A stretch of 64,000 nucleotides of DNA, from the NCBI RefSeq assembly GCF_036320965.1, contig NC_092225.1, forward strand, positions 3,121,583 to 3,185,582, read 5' to 3'. The notes below the pieces were generated by a model. The model ran no database searches. It saw nothing but the letters and a program-made list of their open reading frames with translations, and was not told where the DNA came from. This DNA comes from Panulirus ornatus. Lineage: Eukaryota > Arthropoda > Malacostraca > Decapoda > Palinuridae. Shown here in pieces: positions 26,560-43,027 of the stretch. Every line of letters starts with the position of its first letter. The stretch's first letter is position 1. A program made the position numbers and the translations under genes.

Positions 26560-26577
<18 letters not shown>
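26495..26577 (+). mobile_element. Minimal LINE-A insertion: 3' hairpin plus poly-A only
   Basis: Only the last 57 bp of LINE-A (TTTCTTTCGTCTGTTTCC, hairpin A, GACAAAGTAT) and 26 A remain, with (TA)n on both sides. This is what an early abort of target-primed reverse transcription would leave. The hairpin has two changes (CTACATCGC, ACAACGAC). Confidence 0.85.

Positions 26578-26650
<73 letters not shown>
26578..26650. repeat. (TA)n microsatellite
   Basis: TA array between the minimal LINE-A insertion and the 3' end of L10. Confidence 0.95.
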
Positions 26651-26655
<5 letters not shown>

Positions 26656-29600
26656 TTTCCCGCTGTTTCCCGCGTTTGCGAGGTAGCGCAAGGAAGCAGA
26701 CGAAAGAAATAGCACAACCCACCCCCATACACATGTATATCCATACGTCCACACACGCAAATATACATACCTACACAGCTTTCCATGGTTTACCCCAAAC
26801 GCTTCACATGCCCTGATTCAATCCACTGACAGCACGTCAACCCCGGTATACCACATCGATCCAATTCACTCTATTCCTTGCCCTCCTTTCACCCTCCTGC
26901 ATGTTCAGGCCCCGATCACACAAAATCTTTTTCACTCCATCTTTCTACCTCCAATTTGGTCTCCCACTTCTCCTCGTTCCCTCCACCTCCGACACATATA
27001 TCCTCTTGGTCAATCTTTCCTCACTCATTCTCTCCATGTGCCCAAACCATTTCAAAACACCCTCTTCTGCTCTCTAAACCACGCTCTTTTTATTTCCACA
27101 CATCTCTCTTAACCTTACGCTACTTACTCGATCATACCACCTCACACCACACATTGTCCTCAAACATCTCATTTCCAGCACATCCATCCTCCTGCGCACA
27201 ACTCTATCCATAACCCACGCCTCGCAACCATACAACATTGTTGGAACCAATATTCCTTCAAACATACCCATTTTTGCTTTCCGAGATAATGTTCTCGACT
27301 TTCACACATTCTTCAAGGCTCCCAGAATTTTCGCCCCCTACCCCACCCTATAATCCACTTCCGCTTCCATGGTTCCATCCGCTGCCAGATCCACTCCCAG
27401 ATATCTAAAACACTTTACTTCCTTCAGTTTTTCTCCACTCAAACTTACCTCCCAATTGACTTGACCCTCAACACTACTGTACCTAATAACCTTGTTCTTA
27501 TTCACATTTCCTCTTAACTTTCTTCTTTCACACACTTTACCAAACTCAGTCACCAGCTTCTGCAGTTTCTCACATGAATCAGCCACCAGCGCTGTATCAT
27601 CAGCGAACAACAACTGACTCACTTCCCAAGCTCTCTCATCCCCAACAGACTTCATACTTGCCCCTCTTTCCAAAACTCTTGCATTCACATCCCTAACAAC
27701 CCCAACCATAAACAAATTAAACAACCATGGAGACATCACACACCCCTGCCGCAATCCTACATTCACTGAGAACCAATCACTTTCCTCTCTTCCTACACGT
27801 GCACATGCCTTACATCCTCGATAAAAACTTTTCACTGCTTCTAACAACTTGCCTCCCACACCATATATTCTTAATACCTTCCACAGAGCATCTCTATCAA
27901 CTCTATCATATGCCTTCTCCAGATCCATAAATGCTACATACAAATCCATTTGCTTTTCTAAGTATTTCTCACATACATTTCTCACATACATTTCTCACAT
28001 GATCCACACATCCTCTACCACTCCTGAAACCACACTGCTCTTCCCCAATCTGATGTTCTGTACATGCCTTCACACTCTCAATCAATACCCTCCCATATAA
28101 TTTACCAGGAATACTCAACAAGCTTATACCTATGTAATTTGAGCACTCACTCTTATCAACTTTGCCCCTGTACAATGGCACAATGCACGCACTCCGCCAA
28201 ACCTGAGGCACCTCACCATGAGTCATACATACATTAGATAACCTTACCAACCAGTCAATAATACAGTCACCCCCTCTTTTGATAGATTCCACTGCAATAC
28301 TATCCAAACCTGCTGCCTTGCCGGCTTTCATCTTCCGCAAAGCTTTTACTACCTCTTCTCTGTTTACCAAATCATTTTCCCTAACCCTCTCACTTTGCAC
28401 ACCACCTCGACCAAACCACCCTATATCTGCCACTCTATCATCAAACACATTCAACAAACCTTGAAAATACTCACTCCATCTCCTTCTCACATCACCACTA
28501 CTTGTTATCACCTCCCCATTTGTGCCCTTCACTGAAGTTCCCATTTTCTCCCTTGTCTTACGCACTTTATTTACCTACTTCAAGAACATCTTTTTATTCT
28601 CCCTAGAATCTAATGATACTCTCTCACCCCAACTCTCATTTGCCCTCTTTTTCACCTCTTGCACCTTCCTCTTGACGTCCTGTCTCTTTCTTTTATATAT
28701 CTCCCACTCAATTGCATGTTTTCCCTGCAAAAATCGTCCAAATGCCTCTCTCTTCTCTTTCACTAATAATCTTACTTCTTCATCCCATCACTCACTACCC
28801 TTTCTAATCAACCCACCTCCCACTCTTCTCATGCCACAAGCATCTTTTGCGGAATCCATCACTGATTCCCTAAATACATCCCATTCCTCCACCAGTCCCC
28901 TTACTTCCATTGTTCTCACCTTTTTCCATTCTGTGCTCAGTCTCGCCTGGTACTTCCTCACACAAGTCTCCTTCCCAAGCTCACTTACTCTCACCACCAT
29001 CTTCACCCCAACATTCACTCTTCTTTTCTGAAAATCCACACAAATCTTTACCTTAGACTCCACAAGATAATGATCAGACATCCCTCCAGTTGCACCTCTC
29101 GGCACATTCATATCCAAAAGTATCTCTTTCGCGCGCCTGTCAATTAACACGTAATCCAATAACGTTCTCTGGCCATCTCTCCTACTTACATACGTATACT
29201 TATGTATATCTCGCTTTTTAAACCAGGTATTCCCAATCACCAGTCCTTTTTCAGCACAGAAATCTACAAGCTCTTCACCATTTCCATTTACAACACTGAA
29301 CACCCCATGTATACCAATTATTCCCTCAACTGCCACATTACTCACCTTTGCATTCAAATCACCCATCACCATAACCCGGTCTCGTCCATCAAAATCACTA
29401 ACACACTCATTCAGCTGCTCCCAAAACACTTGCCTCTCATGATCCTTCTTCTCATGCCCAGGTGCATATGCACCAATAATCACCCATCTCTCTCCATCAA
29501 CTTTCAGTTTTACCCATATTAATCGAGAATTTACTTTCTTACACTCTATCACATACTCCCACAAATCCTGTTTCAGGAGTACTGCTACTCCTTCCCTCCT

Positions 29601-30328
29601 CTTGTCCTCTCACTAACCCGTGACTTTACTCCCAAGACATTCCCAAACCACTCTTCCCCTTTACCCTTGAGCTTCGTTTCACTCAGAGCCAGAACATTCA
29701 GGTTCCTTTCCTCAAACATACTACCTATCTCTCCTTTTTTCACATCTTGGTTACATCCACACACATTTAACCACCCCAGTCTGAGCCTTCGAGGAGGAAG
29801 AGCACTCCCCGCGTGACTCCTTCTTCTGTTTCCCATTTTAGAAAGTTAAAAAATACAAGGAGGAGAGGATTTCTGGCCCCCCCGCTCCCGTCCCCTCTAG
29901 TCGCCTTCCACGACACGCGAGGAATGCGTGGGAAGTATTCTTTCACCCCTATCCCCAGGGATAATATATATATATATATATACATACACATACATACGTA
30001 CATATACACACACACACACACACACATATACATATATATACATATGAAAAATGTAAGAAATAATTTAGAAAACTGAAACTTCTAGCTTGAAATGAAATGA
30101 AAAAATGAATGTCAAATAATGGTTCAACCTCTGGCTATGGAAAAGGGAAAAGTATAATTTATTTACACAAACGTCAATAGTAGTTCTCATCAATTTAACC
30201 AGTGTATGAATAAGCTTCAATGTCTAAACTACATTTTTTCCAATTTCACCATTTTCTTGTCAAAGCACCATGTATGAAAACTATCACTCCAGTAACACAA
30301 CTATAAACATTTACTTCCCCTTTAAACA
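26651..30328 (-). mobile_element. LINE-A copy L10, type S, full length
   Basis: Minus-strand copy with hairpin-A tail (CCGCTGTTTCCCGCG variant), short 3' UTR, whole ORF region (26840-29836), 5' UTR with CCCTGGGGAT (about 29952-29963), TA/CA tract, and the same 5' extension as L7 (AATAAA, CTTTGACAAG and the CAAAGCACCATG complement), ending at 30328 in a long TA array. Confidence 0.88.
26840..29836 (-). pseudogene. Full-length LINE-A ORF with several breaks
   Basis: The start at 29836 ([22 protein letters not shown]) has the endonuclease at 28788-29836 in two pieces (a 1-bp loss near 29600 in RTRAREG). SETKLKG, GAYAPGHE, MGDLNAKVSN and SDHYLVES are readable. Further pieces: 28575-28763 linker, 27969-28565 RT start, 27338-27991 RT ([23 protein letters not shown]) and 27074-27271 C-terminal. 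The sequence after FRSGRGCVD (27965-28000) is replaced by a 13-bp repeat, which breaks the frame. Confidence 0.84.
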
Positions 30329-30549
<221 letters not shown>

Positions 30550-30550
<1 letters not shown>

Positions 30551-33500
30551 TTTTGCTTTGTCGCTGAGGTAGCGCAATGAAACAGACGAAAGGATGGCCC
30601 AACCTGCCCACATACAAATGTATATACATACACGTCCACACACGCAAATATACAAACCTATACATCTCAATGTACACATATATGTACAGACACAGACATA
30701 TACATATATACACATGTACATACTCCATACTATCTGCCTTTAGTTGTTCCCATCGCCATCTCGCCACACGTGGAATAACAACCCCTTCCCCCCTCATGTG
30801 TGCGAGGTAGCTCTAGGAAGACACCAAAGGCCATATTCGTTCAAACTCAGTCTCTAGCTGTCATGTAATAATGCAGCGAAACCACAGCTCCCTTTCCACA
30901 TCCAGGCCCCACACAACTTTCCATGGTTTACCACAGACACTTCACATGCCCTGGTTCAATCCATAGACATCACGTCGACCCAGGTATACCGCATCGTTCC
31001 AATTCACTCTATTCCTTGCACACCTTTCACCCTCCTGCATGTTCAGGCCCCGATCACACAAAATCTTTTTCACTCCATCCTTCCACCTCCAATTTTGTCT
31101 CCCACTTCTCCTCGTTCCCTCCACCTCCGACACATATATCCTCTTGGTCAATCTTTCCTCACTCATTCTCTCCATGTGACCAAACCATTTCAAAACATCC
31201 TATTTTGCTCTCTCAACCACACTCTTTTTATTTCCACACATCTCTGTTACACTTACATTACTTACTCGATCAAACCACCTCACACCACATATTGCCCTCA
31301 AACATCTCATTTCCAGCACATCCACCCTCCTGCGCACAGCTCTATCCATAGCGAACGCCTCTCAACAATACAACATTGTTGGAACCACTATTCCTTTTAA
31401 TATACCCATTTTTGCTTTCCGAGATAATGTTCATGACTTCTAAACATTCTTCAAGGCTCCCAGGATTTTCACCCCTCCCCCACCCTATTATTCACTTCCG
31501 CTTCCATGGTTCCATCCGCTGCCACATCCACTCCCAGATATCTAAAACACTTTACTTCCTCCAGTTTTTGTCCATTCAAACTTACCTCCCAAATGACTTG
31601 ACCCTCAACCCTACTGTACCTAATAAACTTGCTCTTATTCACATTTACTCTTAACTTTCTTCTTTCACACACTTTACCAAACTCAGTCACCAGCTTCTGC
31701 AGTTTCTTAAATGAATCAGCCACCAGCGCTGTATCATCAGCGAACAACAACTGACTCACTTCCCAAGCTCTCTCATCCACAACAGACTTCATACTTGCTC
31801 CTCTTTCCAAAACTCTTGCATTCACCTCCCTAACAACTCCACCCATAAACAAATTAAACAACCATCGAGACATCACACAACCCTGCCGCAAACCTACATT
31901 CACTGAGAACCAATCACTTTCCTCTATTCCTACACGTACACATGCCTTACATCCTCGATAAAAACTTTTCAATGCTTCTAGCAACTTGCCTCCCACACCA
32001 TATATTCTTAAAACCTTCCTTAGAGCATCTCTATCAACTCTATCATATGCCTTCTCCAGATCCATAAATGCTATATACAAATCCATTTGTTTTTCTAAGT
32101 ATCCCTGAGAAACATTCTTCAAAGCAAACACTTGATCTACACATTCTCTACCACTTCTGAAACCACACTGCTCTTCCCCAGTCTGATGCTCTGTACATGC
32201 CTTCACCCTCTCAATCAATACCCTCCCATATAATTTAACAAGAATACTCAACAAACTTATACCTCTGTAATTTGAGCACTCACTCTTATCCCCTTTGCCT
32301 TTGTACAATGGCACTATGTAAGCATTCCGCCAATCCTCAGGCACCTCACCATGAATCATATATACATTAAATAACCTTACCAACAAGTCAACAATATAGT
32401 CACCCCCTTTTTTGATAGATTCAACTGCAATACCATCCAATCCTACTGCCTTGCCGACTTTCATCTTCCGTAAAGCTTTTACTACCTCTACTCTATTTAC
32501 CAAATCATTTTCCCTAACCGTGTAACTTTGCACACCACCTCGACCAAAAGACCCTATATCTGCCACTCTATCATCAAACACATTCAACAAACCTTCAAGA
32601 TACTCACTCCATCTCCTTCTCACATCACCACTACTTGTTATCACCTCCCCATTAGCCCCCTTCACTGAAGTTCCCATTTGCTCCCTTCTCTTACGCACTT
32701 TATTTACCTCCTTCCAAAACATCTTTTTATTCTCCCTGAAATTTAATGATACTCTCTCACCCCAACTCTCATTTGCCCTCTTTTTCCCCTCTTGCACCTT
32801 TCTCTTGACCTCCTGCCTCTTTCTTTTACGCATCTCCCACTCATTCGCATTTTTTCCCTGCTAAAATCGTCCAAATGCCTATCTCTTCCCTTTCATTAAT
32901 AATCTTACTTCTTCATCTCACCACTCACTACCTTTTCTAAGCAACCCACCTCCCACGCTTCTCATGCCAGAAGCATCTTTTGCGCAATCCATCACTGCTT
33001 CCCTAAATAAATCCCATTCCTCCCCCACTTCCCTTACCTCCTTTGTTCTCACCTTTTTCCATTCTGTACTCAGTGTCTCCTGGTACTTCCTCAGACAAGT
33101 CTCCTTCCCAAGCTCACTTACTCTCACCACTCTCTCCACCCCAACATTCTCTCTTCTTTTCTGAAAACCCACACAAATCTTCGCCTTCACCTCCATATGA
33201 TCAGACATCCCTCCAGTTGCACCTCTCAGCACATTAATATCCAAAAGTCTCTCTTTCGTGCGTCTATCAATTAACACGTAATCCAATAACGCTCTCTGGT
33301 CATCTATCCTACTTACATACGTATACTTATGTATATCTCGCTTTTTAAACCAGGTATTCCCAATCACCAGTCCTTTTTCAGCACATAAATCTACAAGGTC
33401 TTCATCATTTCCATTTACAACACTGAACACTCCATGTGTACAAATTATTCCCTCAACTGCCACATTACTCACCTTTGCATTCAAATCACGCATCACTATA

Positions 33501-34050
33501 ACCCGGTCTTGTGCATCAAAACCACTAACACACTCATTCAGCTGCTCCCAAAGCAATTGCCTCTCATGATCTTTCTTCTAATGCCCAGGTGCATATGAAC
33601 CAATAAACACCCATCTCTCTCCATCAACTTTCAGTTTTACCCATATCAATATAGAATTTACTTTCTTACACTCTATCACATACTCCCACAACTCCTGATT
33701 TAGGAGTAGTGCTACTCATTCCCTTGCTCTTATCCTCTCAGTAACCCCTGACTTTACTCCCAAGACATTCCCAAACCACTCTTCCCCTTTACCCTTGAGC
33801 TTCGTTTCACTCAGAGCCAAAACATCCAGGTTCCTTTCCTCAAATATACTACCTATCTCTCCTTTGTTCTCATCTTGGTTACATCCACACACATTTAGAC
33901 ACCCCAATCTGAGCCTTCGAGGAGGATGAGCACTCCTCGCGTGATTCCTTCTTCTGTTTCCCCTTTTAGAGAGTCAACATATATGGAGGGGAGGGTTTCT
34001 GGCCTTCCGCTGCCGTCCCCTTTAGTCGCCTTCTACGACACGTGAGGAAT
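30550..34050 (-). mobile_element. LINE-A copy L11, type L, nearly full length
   Basis: Hairpin A is damaged: the segment holding one arm (TCTCCCGCGTTTGC) is deleted at about 30566, leaving GTCGCTGAGGTAGCG. The long 3' UTR and its hairpin are present (30750-30830). The ORF end reads VYLGRRDVYGLNQGM (CGA state). The 5' UTR is cut at 34050, where it fuses to the 3' UTR of L12 with no spacer. Confidence 0.87.
30942..33966 (-). pseudogene. Near full-length LINE-A ORF in L11
   Basis: Main open pieces: 31469-32833 (454 codons; linker and RT with [38 protein letters not shown]), 32918-33556 (endonuclease core: VIVMRDLNAKVSN, SDHMEVKAKI) and 33716-33907 (N-terminus, SETKLKG). The GDLN glycine is changed to Arg, and SDHYLVE has lost two codons, so the nuclease would be inactive even if the frame were restored. 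Confidence 0.83.
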
Positions 34051-36506
34051 ACACATGTACATACACACGTCCACACACGCAAATATACATACCTACACAG
34101 CTTTCCATGGTTTACCCCAGACGCTTCACATGCCTTGATTCAATCCACTGACAGCACGTCAACCCCTGTATACCACATCGCTCCAATTCACTCTATTCCT
34201 TACCCTCCTTTCACCCTCCTGCATGTTCAGGCCCCGATCACACAAAATCTTTTTCACTCCATCTTTCCACCTCCAATTTGGTCTCCCTCTTCTCCTCGTT
34301 CCCTCTACCTCCGACACATATATCCTCTTGGTCAATCTTTCCTCACTCATTCTCTCCATGTGCCCAAACCATTTCAAAACACCCTCTTCTGCTCTCTCAA
34401 CCACGCTCTTTTTATATCCACACATCTCTCTTACCCTTACGTTACTTACTCGATCAAACCACCTCACACCACACATTTTCCTCAAACATCTCATTTCCAG
34501 CACATCCATCCTCCTGCGCACATCTCTATCCATAGCCCACGCCTCGCAACCATACAATATTGTTGGAACCACTATTCCTTCAAACATACCCATTTTTGCT
34601 TTCCGAGATAATGTTCTCGACTTCCACACATTTTTCAAGGCTCCCAAAATTTTCGCCCCCTCCCCCACCCTATGATCCACTTCCGCTTCCATGGTTCCAT
34701 CCGCTGACAGATCCACTCCCAGATATCTAAAACACTTCACTTCCTCCAGTTTTTCTCCATTCAAACTCACCTCCCAATTGACTTGACCCTCACCCCTACT
34801 GTACCTAATAACCTTGCTCTTATTCACATTTACTCTTAACTTTCTTCTTCCACACACTTTACCAAACTCAGTCACCAGCTTCTGCAGTTTCTCACATGAA
34901 TCAGCCACCAGCGCTGTATCATCAGCGAACAACAACTGACTCACTTCCCAAGCTCTCTCATCCCCAACCGACTTCATACTTGCCCCTCTTTCCAGGACTC
35001 TTGCATTTACCTTCCTAACAACCCCATCCATAAACAAATTAAACAACCATGGAGACATCACACACCCCTGCCGCAAACCTACATTCACTGAGAACCAATC
35101 ACTTTCCTCTCTTCCTACACGTACACATGCCTTACATCCTCGATAAAAACTTTTCACTGCTTCTAACAACTTGCCTCCCACACCATATATTCTTAATACC
35201 TTCCACAGAGCATCTCTATCAACTCTATCATATGCCTTCTCCAGATCCATAAATGCTACATACAAATCCATTTGCTTTTCTAAGTATTTCTCACATACAT
35301 TCTTCAAAGCAAACACCTAATCCACACATCCTTTACCACTTCTGAAACCGCACTGCTCTTCCCCAATCTGATGCTCTGTACATGCCTTCACCCTCTCAAT
35401 CAATACCCTCCCATATAATTTACCAGGAATACTCAACAAACTTATACCTCTGTAATTTGAGCACTCACTCTTATCCCCTTTGCCTTTGTACAATGGCACT
35501 ATGCACGCATTCCGCCAATCCTCAGGCACCTCACCATGAGTCATACATACATTAAATAACCTTACCAACCAGTCAACAATACAGTCACCCCCTTTTTTAA
35601 TAAATTCCACTGCAATACCATCCAAACCTGCTGCCTTGCCGGCTTTCATCTTCCGCAAAGCTTTTACTACCTCTTCTCTGTTTACCAAATCATTTTCCCT
35701 AACCCTCTCACTTTGCACACCACCTCGACCAAAACACCCTATATCTGCCACTATCATCAGACACATTCAACAAACCTTCAAAATACTCATTCCATCTCCT
35801 TCTCACATCACCGCTACTTGTTATCACCTCCCCATTTACGCCCTTCACTGAAGTTCCCATTTGCTCCCTTGTCTTACGCACCCTATTTACCTCCTTCCAG
35901 AACATCTTTTTATTCTCCCTAAAATTTACTGATAGTCTCTCACCCCAACTCTCATTTGCCCTTTTTTTCACCTCTTGCACCTTTCTCTTGACCTTCTGTC
36001 TCTTTCTTTTATACTTCTCCCACTCAATTGCATTTTTTCCCTGCAAAAATCGTCCAAATGCCTCTCTCTTCTCTTTAACTAATACTCTTACTTCTTCATC
36101 CCACCACTCACTACCCTTTCTAAACAGCCCACCTCCCACTCTTCTCATGCCACAAGCATCTTTTGCGCAATCCATCACTGATTCCCTAAATACATCCCAT
36201 TCCTCCCCCACTCCCCTTACTTCCATTGTTCTCACCTTTCTCCATTCTGTACACAGTCTCTCCTGGTACTTCCCCACACAGGTCTCCTTCCAAAGCTCAC
36301 TTACTCTCACCACCTTCTTCACCCCAACATTCACTCCTCTTTTCTGAAAACCCATACTAATCTTCACCTTAGCCACCACAAGATAATGATCAGACATCCC
36401 TCCAGTTGCACTTCTCAGCACATTAACATCCAAAAGTCTCTCTTTCGCACGCCTGTCAATTAACACGTAATCCAATAACGCTCTCTGGCCATCTCTCCTA
36501 CTTACT
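34050..36506 (-). mobile_element. LINE-A copy L12, type S, lacking both ends
   Basis: It begins inside the short 3' UTR (ACATGTACATACACACG), so the hairpin tail is missing and the copy is fused to the 5' UTR of L11 with ATAC shared. It ends at 36506 in the endonuclease ([13 protein letters not shown]), where (TA)n starts. Confidence 0.87.
34159..36475 (-). pseudogene. LINE-A ORF (end of EN to C-terminus), one stop and one frameshift
   Basis: The C-terminal and RT part is open at 34159-35316 and continues in the same frame at 35317-35766 after one TAG for Gln in CVDQV. A 2-bp loss near 35753 (ADIGCF region) separates it from 35708-36475, which holds [25 protein letters not shown] and the basic linker. 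[19 protein letters not shown] and FADD are intact. Confidence 0.85.
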
Positions 36507-37792
<1,286 letters not shown>

Positions 37793-37793
<1 letters not shown>

Positions 37794-40266
37794 GCAAAAG
37801 ATGCTTGTGGCATGAGAAGAGTGGGAGGTGGGTTGATTAGAAAGGGTAGTGAGTGGTGGGATGAAGAAGTAAGAGTATTAGTGAAAGAGAAGAGAGAGGC
37901 ATTTGGACGATTTTTGCAGGGAAAAAATGCAATTGAGTTGGAGATGTATAAAAGAAAGAGACAGGAGGTCAATAGAAAGGTGCAAGAGGTGAAAAAAAGG
38001 GCAAATGAGAGTTGGGGTGAGAGAGTGTCATTAAATTTTAGGGAGAATAAAAAGATGTTCTGGAAGGAGGTAAATAAAGTGCGTAAGACAAGGGAGCAAA
38101 TGGGAACTTTAGTGAAGGTCGCAAATGGGGAGGTGATAACAAGTAGTGGTGATGTGGGAAGGAGATGGAGTGAGTATTTTGAAGGTTTGTTGAATGTGTC
38201 TGATGATAGAGTGGCAGATATAGGGTGTTTTGGTCGAGGTGGTGTGCAAAGTGAGAGGGTTAGGGAAAACAATTTGGTAAACAGAGAAGAGGTAGTGAAA
38301 GCTTTGCGGAAGAAGAAAGCCGGCAAAGCAGCAGGCTTGGATGGTATTGCAGTGGAATTTATTAAAAAAGGGGGTGACTGTATTGTTGACTGGTTGGTAA
38401 GGTTATTTAATGTATGTATGACTCATGGTGAGGTGCCTGAGGATTGGAGGAATGCGTGCATAGTGCCATTGTACAAAGGAAAAGGGGATAAGAGTGAGTG
38501 CTCAAATTACAGAGGTATAAGTTTGTTGAGTATTCCTGGTAAATTGTATGGGAGGGTATTGATTGAGAGGGTGAAGGCATGTACAGAGCATCAGATTGGG
38601 GAAGAGCAGTGTGGTTTCAGAAGTGGTAGAGGATGTGTGGATCAGGTGTTTGCTTTGAAGAATGTATGTGAGAAATATTTAGAAAAGCAAATGGATTTGT
38701 ATGTAGCATTTATGGATCTGGAGAAGGCATATGATAGAGTTGATAGAGATGCTCTGTGGAAGGTATTAAGAATATATGGTGTGGGAGGCAAGTTGTTAGA
38801 AGCAGTGAAAAGTTTTTATCGAGGATGTAAGGCATGTGTACGTGTAGGAAGAGAGGAAAGTGATTGGTTCTCAGTGAATGTAGGTTTGCGGCAGGGGTGT
38901 GTGATGTCTCCATGGTTGTTTAATTTGTTTATGGATGGGGTTGTTAGGGCGGTAAAGGCAAGAGTTTTGGAAAGAGGGGCAAGTATGAAGTCTGTTGGGG
39001 ATGAGAGAGCTTTGGAAGTGAGTCAGTTGTTGTTCGCTGATGATACAGCGCTGGTGGCTGATTCATGTGAGAAACTGCAGAAGCTGGTGACGGAGTTTGG
39101 TAAAGTGTGTGGAAGAAGAAAGTTAAGAGTAAATGTGAATAAGAGCAAGGTCATTAGGTACAGTAGGGTTGAGGGTCAAGTAAATTGGGAGGTGAGTTTG
39201 AATGGAGAAAAACTGGAGGAAGTGAAGTGTTTTAGATATCTGGGAGTGGATCTGGCAGCGGATGGAACCATGGAAGCAGAATTGGACCATAGGGTGGGGG
39301 AGGGGGCGAAAATTCTGGGAGCCTTGAAGAATGTGTGGAAGTCGAGAACATTATCTCGGAAAGCAAAAATGGGTATGTTTGAAGGAATAGTGGTTCCAAC
39401 AATGTTGTATGGTTGCGAGGCGTGGGCTATGGATAGAGTTGTGCGCAGGAGGATGGATGTGCTGGAAATGAGATGTCTGAGGACAATGTGTGGTGTGAGG
39501 TGGTTTGATCGAGTAAGTAACGTAAGGGTGAGAGAGATGTGTGGAAATAAAAAGAGCGTGGTTGAGAGAGCAGAAGAGGGTGTTTTGAAATGGTTTGGGC
39601 ACATAGAGAGAATGAGTGAGGAAAGGTTGACCAAGAGGATATATGTGTCGGAGGTGGAGGGAACGAGGAGAAGAGGGAGATCAAATTGGAGGTGGAAAGA
39701 TGGAGTGAAAAAGATTTTGTGTGATCGGGGCCTGAACATGCAGGAGGGTGAAAGGAGGGCAAGGAATAGAGTGAATTGGAGAGATGTGGTATACCGGGGT
39801 CGACGTGCTGTCAGTGGATTGAACCAGGGCATGTGAAGCGTCTGGGGTAAACCATGGAAAGTTGTGTGGGGCCTGGATGTGGAAAGGGAGCTGTGGTTTC
39901 GGTGCATTATTACATGACAGCTAGAGACTGAGTGTGAACGAATGGGGCATTTGTTATCTTTTCCTAGCGCTACCTCGCACACATGAGGTGGGAGGGGGAT
40001 ATTATTCCATGTGTGGCGAGGTAGCAATGGGAACAACTAAAGGCAGACAGTGTGAATTATGTACATATGTATATATGTATATGTCTGTGTGTGTATATAT
40101 ATCTGTACATTAGGATGTATAGGTATGTATATTTGCGTGTGTGGACGTTTATATATATACATGTGTATGTGGGCGGGTTGGGCCATTATTTCGTCTGTTT
40201 CCTTGCGCTAACTCGCCAAAGCGGGAGACAGCGATAAAGCAAAATAAATAAATAAATAAATGAAAT

Positions 40267-40268
<2 letters not shown>
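37793..40268 (+). mobile_element. LINE-A copy L13, type L, 5'-truncated, youngest long-type copy
   Basis: It starts at GCAAAAGATGCTTGTGGC, the same point at which L6 is cut, and runs to a complete long 3' UTR. The long hairpin (39969-39985 with 40008-40025) and hairpin A (about 40204-40232) are present, ending in AAATAAATAAATAAATGAAA and (TA)n. Confidence 0.9.
37794..39836 (+). CDS. LINE-A ORF, intact linker-RT-C-terminal, long-type end
   Basis: Open from [17 protein letters not shown] to the stop at 39836 (the frame also runs four codons into the TA array). All RT motifs are intact: [34 protein letters not shown] and [13 protein letters not shown]. The ORF does not stop at VVYRG. The codon is CGA, so the protein ends [11 protein letters not shown], eleven residues longer than type S. 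This is the best evidence for the ancestral C-terminus. The endonuclease is absent. Confidence 0.86.
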   Translation, partial: AKDACGMRRVGGGLIRKGSEWWDEEVRVLVKEKREAFGRFLQGKNAIELEMYKRKRQEVNRKVQEVKKRANESWGERVSLNFRENKKMFWKEVNKVRKTREQMGTLVKVANGEVITSSGDVGRRWSEYFEGLLNVSDDRVADIGCFGRGGVQSERVRENNLVNREEVVKALRKKKAGKAAGLDGIAVEFIKKGGDCIVDWLVRLFNVCMTHGEVPEDWRNACIVPLYKGKGDKSECSNYRGISLLSIPGKLYGRVLIERVKACTEHQIGEEQCGFRSGRGCVDQVFALKNVCEKYLEKQMDLYVAFMDLEKAYDRVDRDALWKVLRIYGVGGKLLEAVKSFYRGCKACVRVGREESDWFSVNVGLRQGCVMSPWLFNLFMDGVVRAVKARVLERGASMKSVGDERALEVSQLLFADDTALVADSCEKLQKLVTEFGKVCGRRKLRVNVNKSKVIRYSRVEGQVNWEVSLNGEKLEEVKCFRYLGVDLAADGTMEAELDHRVGEGAKILGALKNVWKSRTLSRKAKMGMFEGIVVPTMLYGCEAWAMDRVVRRRMDVLEMRCLRTMCGVRWFDRVSNVRVREMCGNKKSVVERAEEGVLKWFGHIERMSEERLTKRIYVSEVEGTRRRGRSNWRWKDGVKKILCDRGLNMQEGERRARNRVNWRDVVYRGRRAVSGLNQGM

Positions 40269-40355
<87 letters not shown>

Positions 40356-40382
40356 TTTCTTTTCTTTTTTTTTTGCTTTTTT
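40269..40382. repeat. (TA)n plus T-rich tract
   Basis: TA array (to 40346), then a T-rich stretch with C interruptions. It is the tail-to-tail meeting of L13 (plus) and L14 (minus). Confidence 0.92.
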
Positions 40383-43026
<2,644 letters not shown>

Positions 43027-43027
<1 letters not shown>

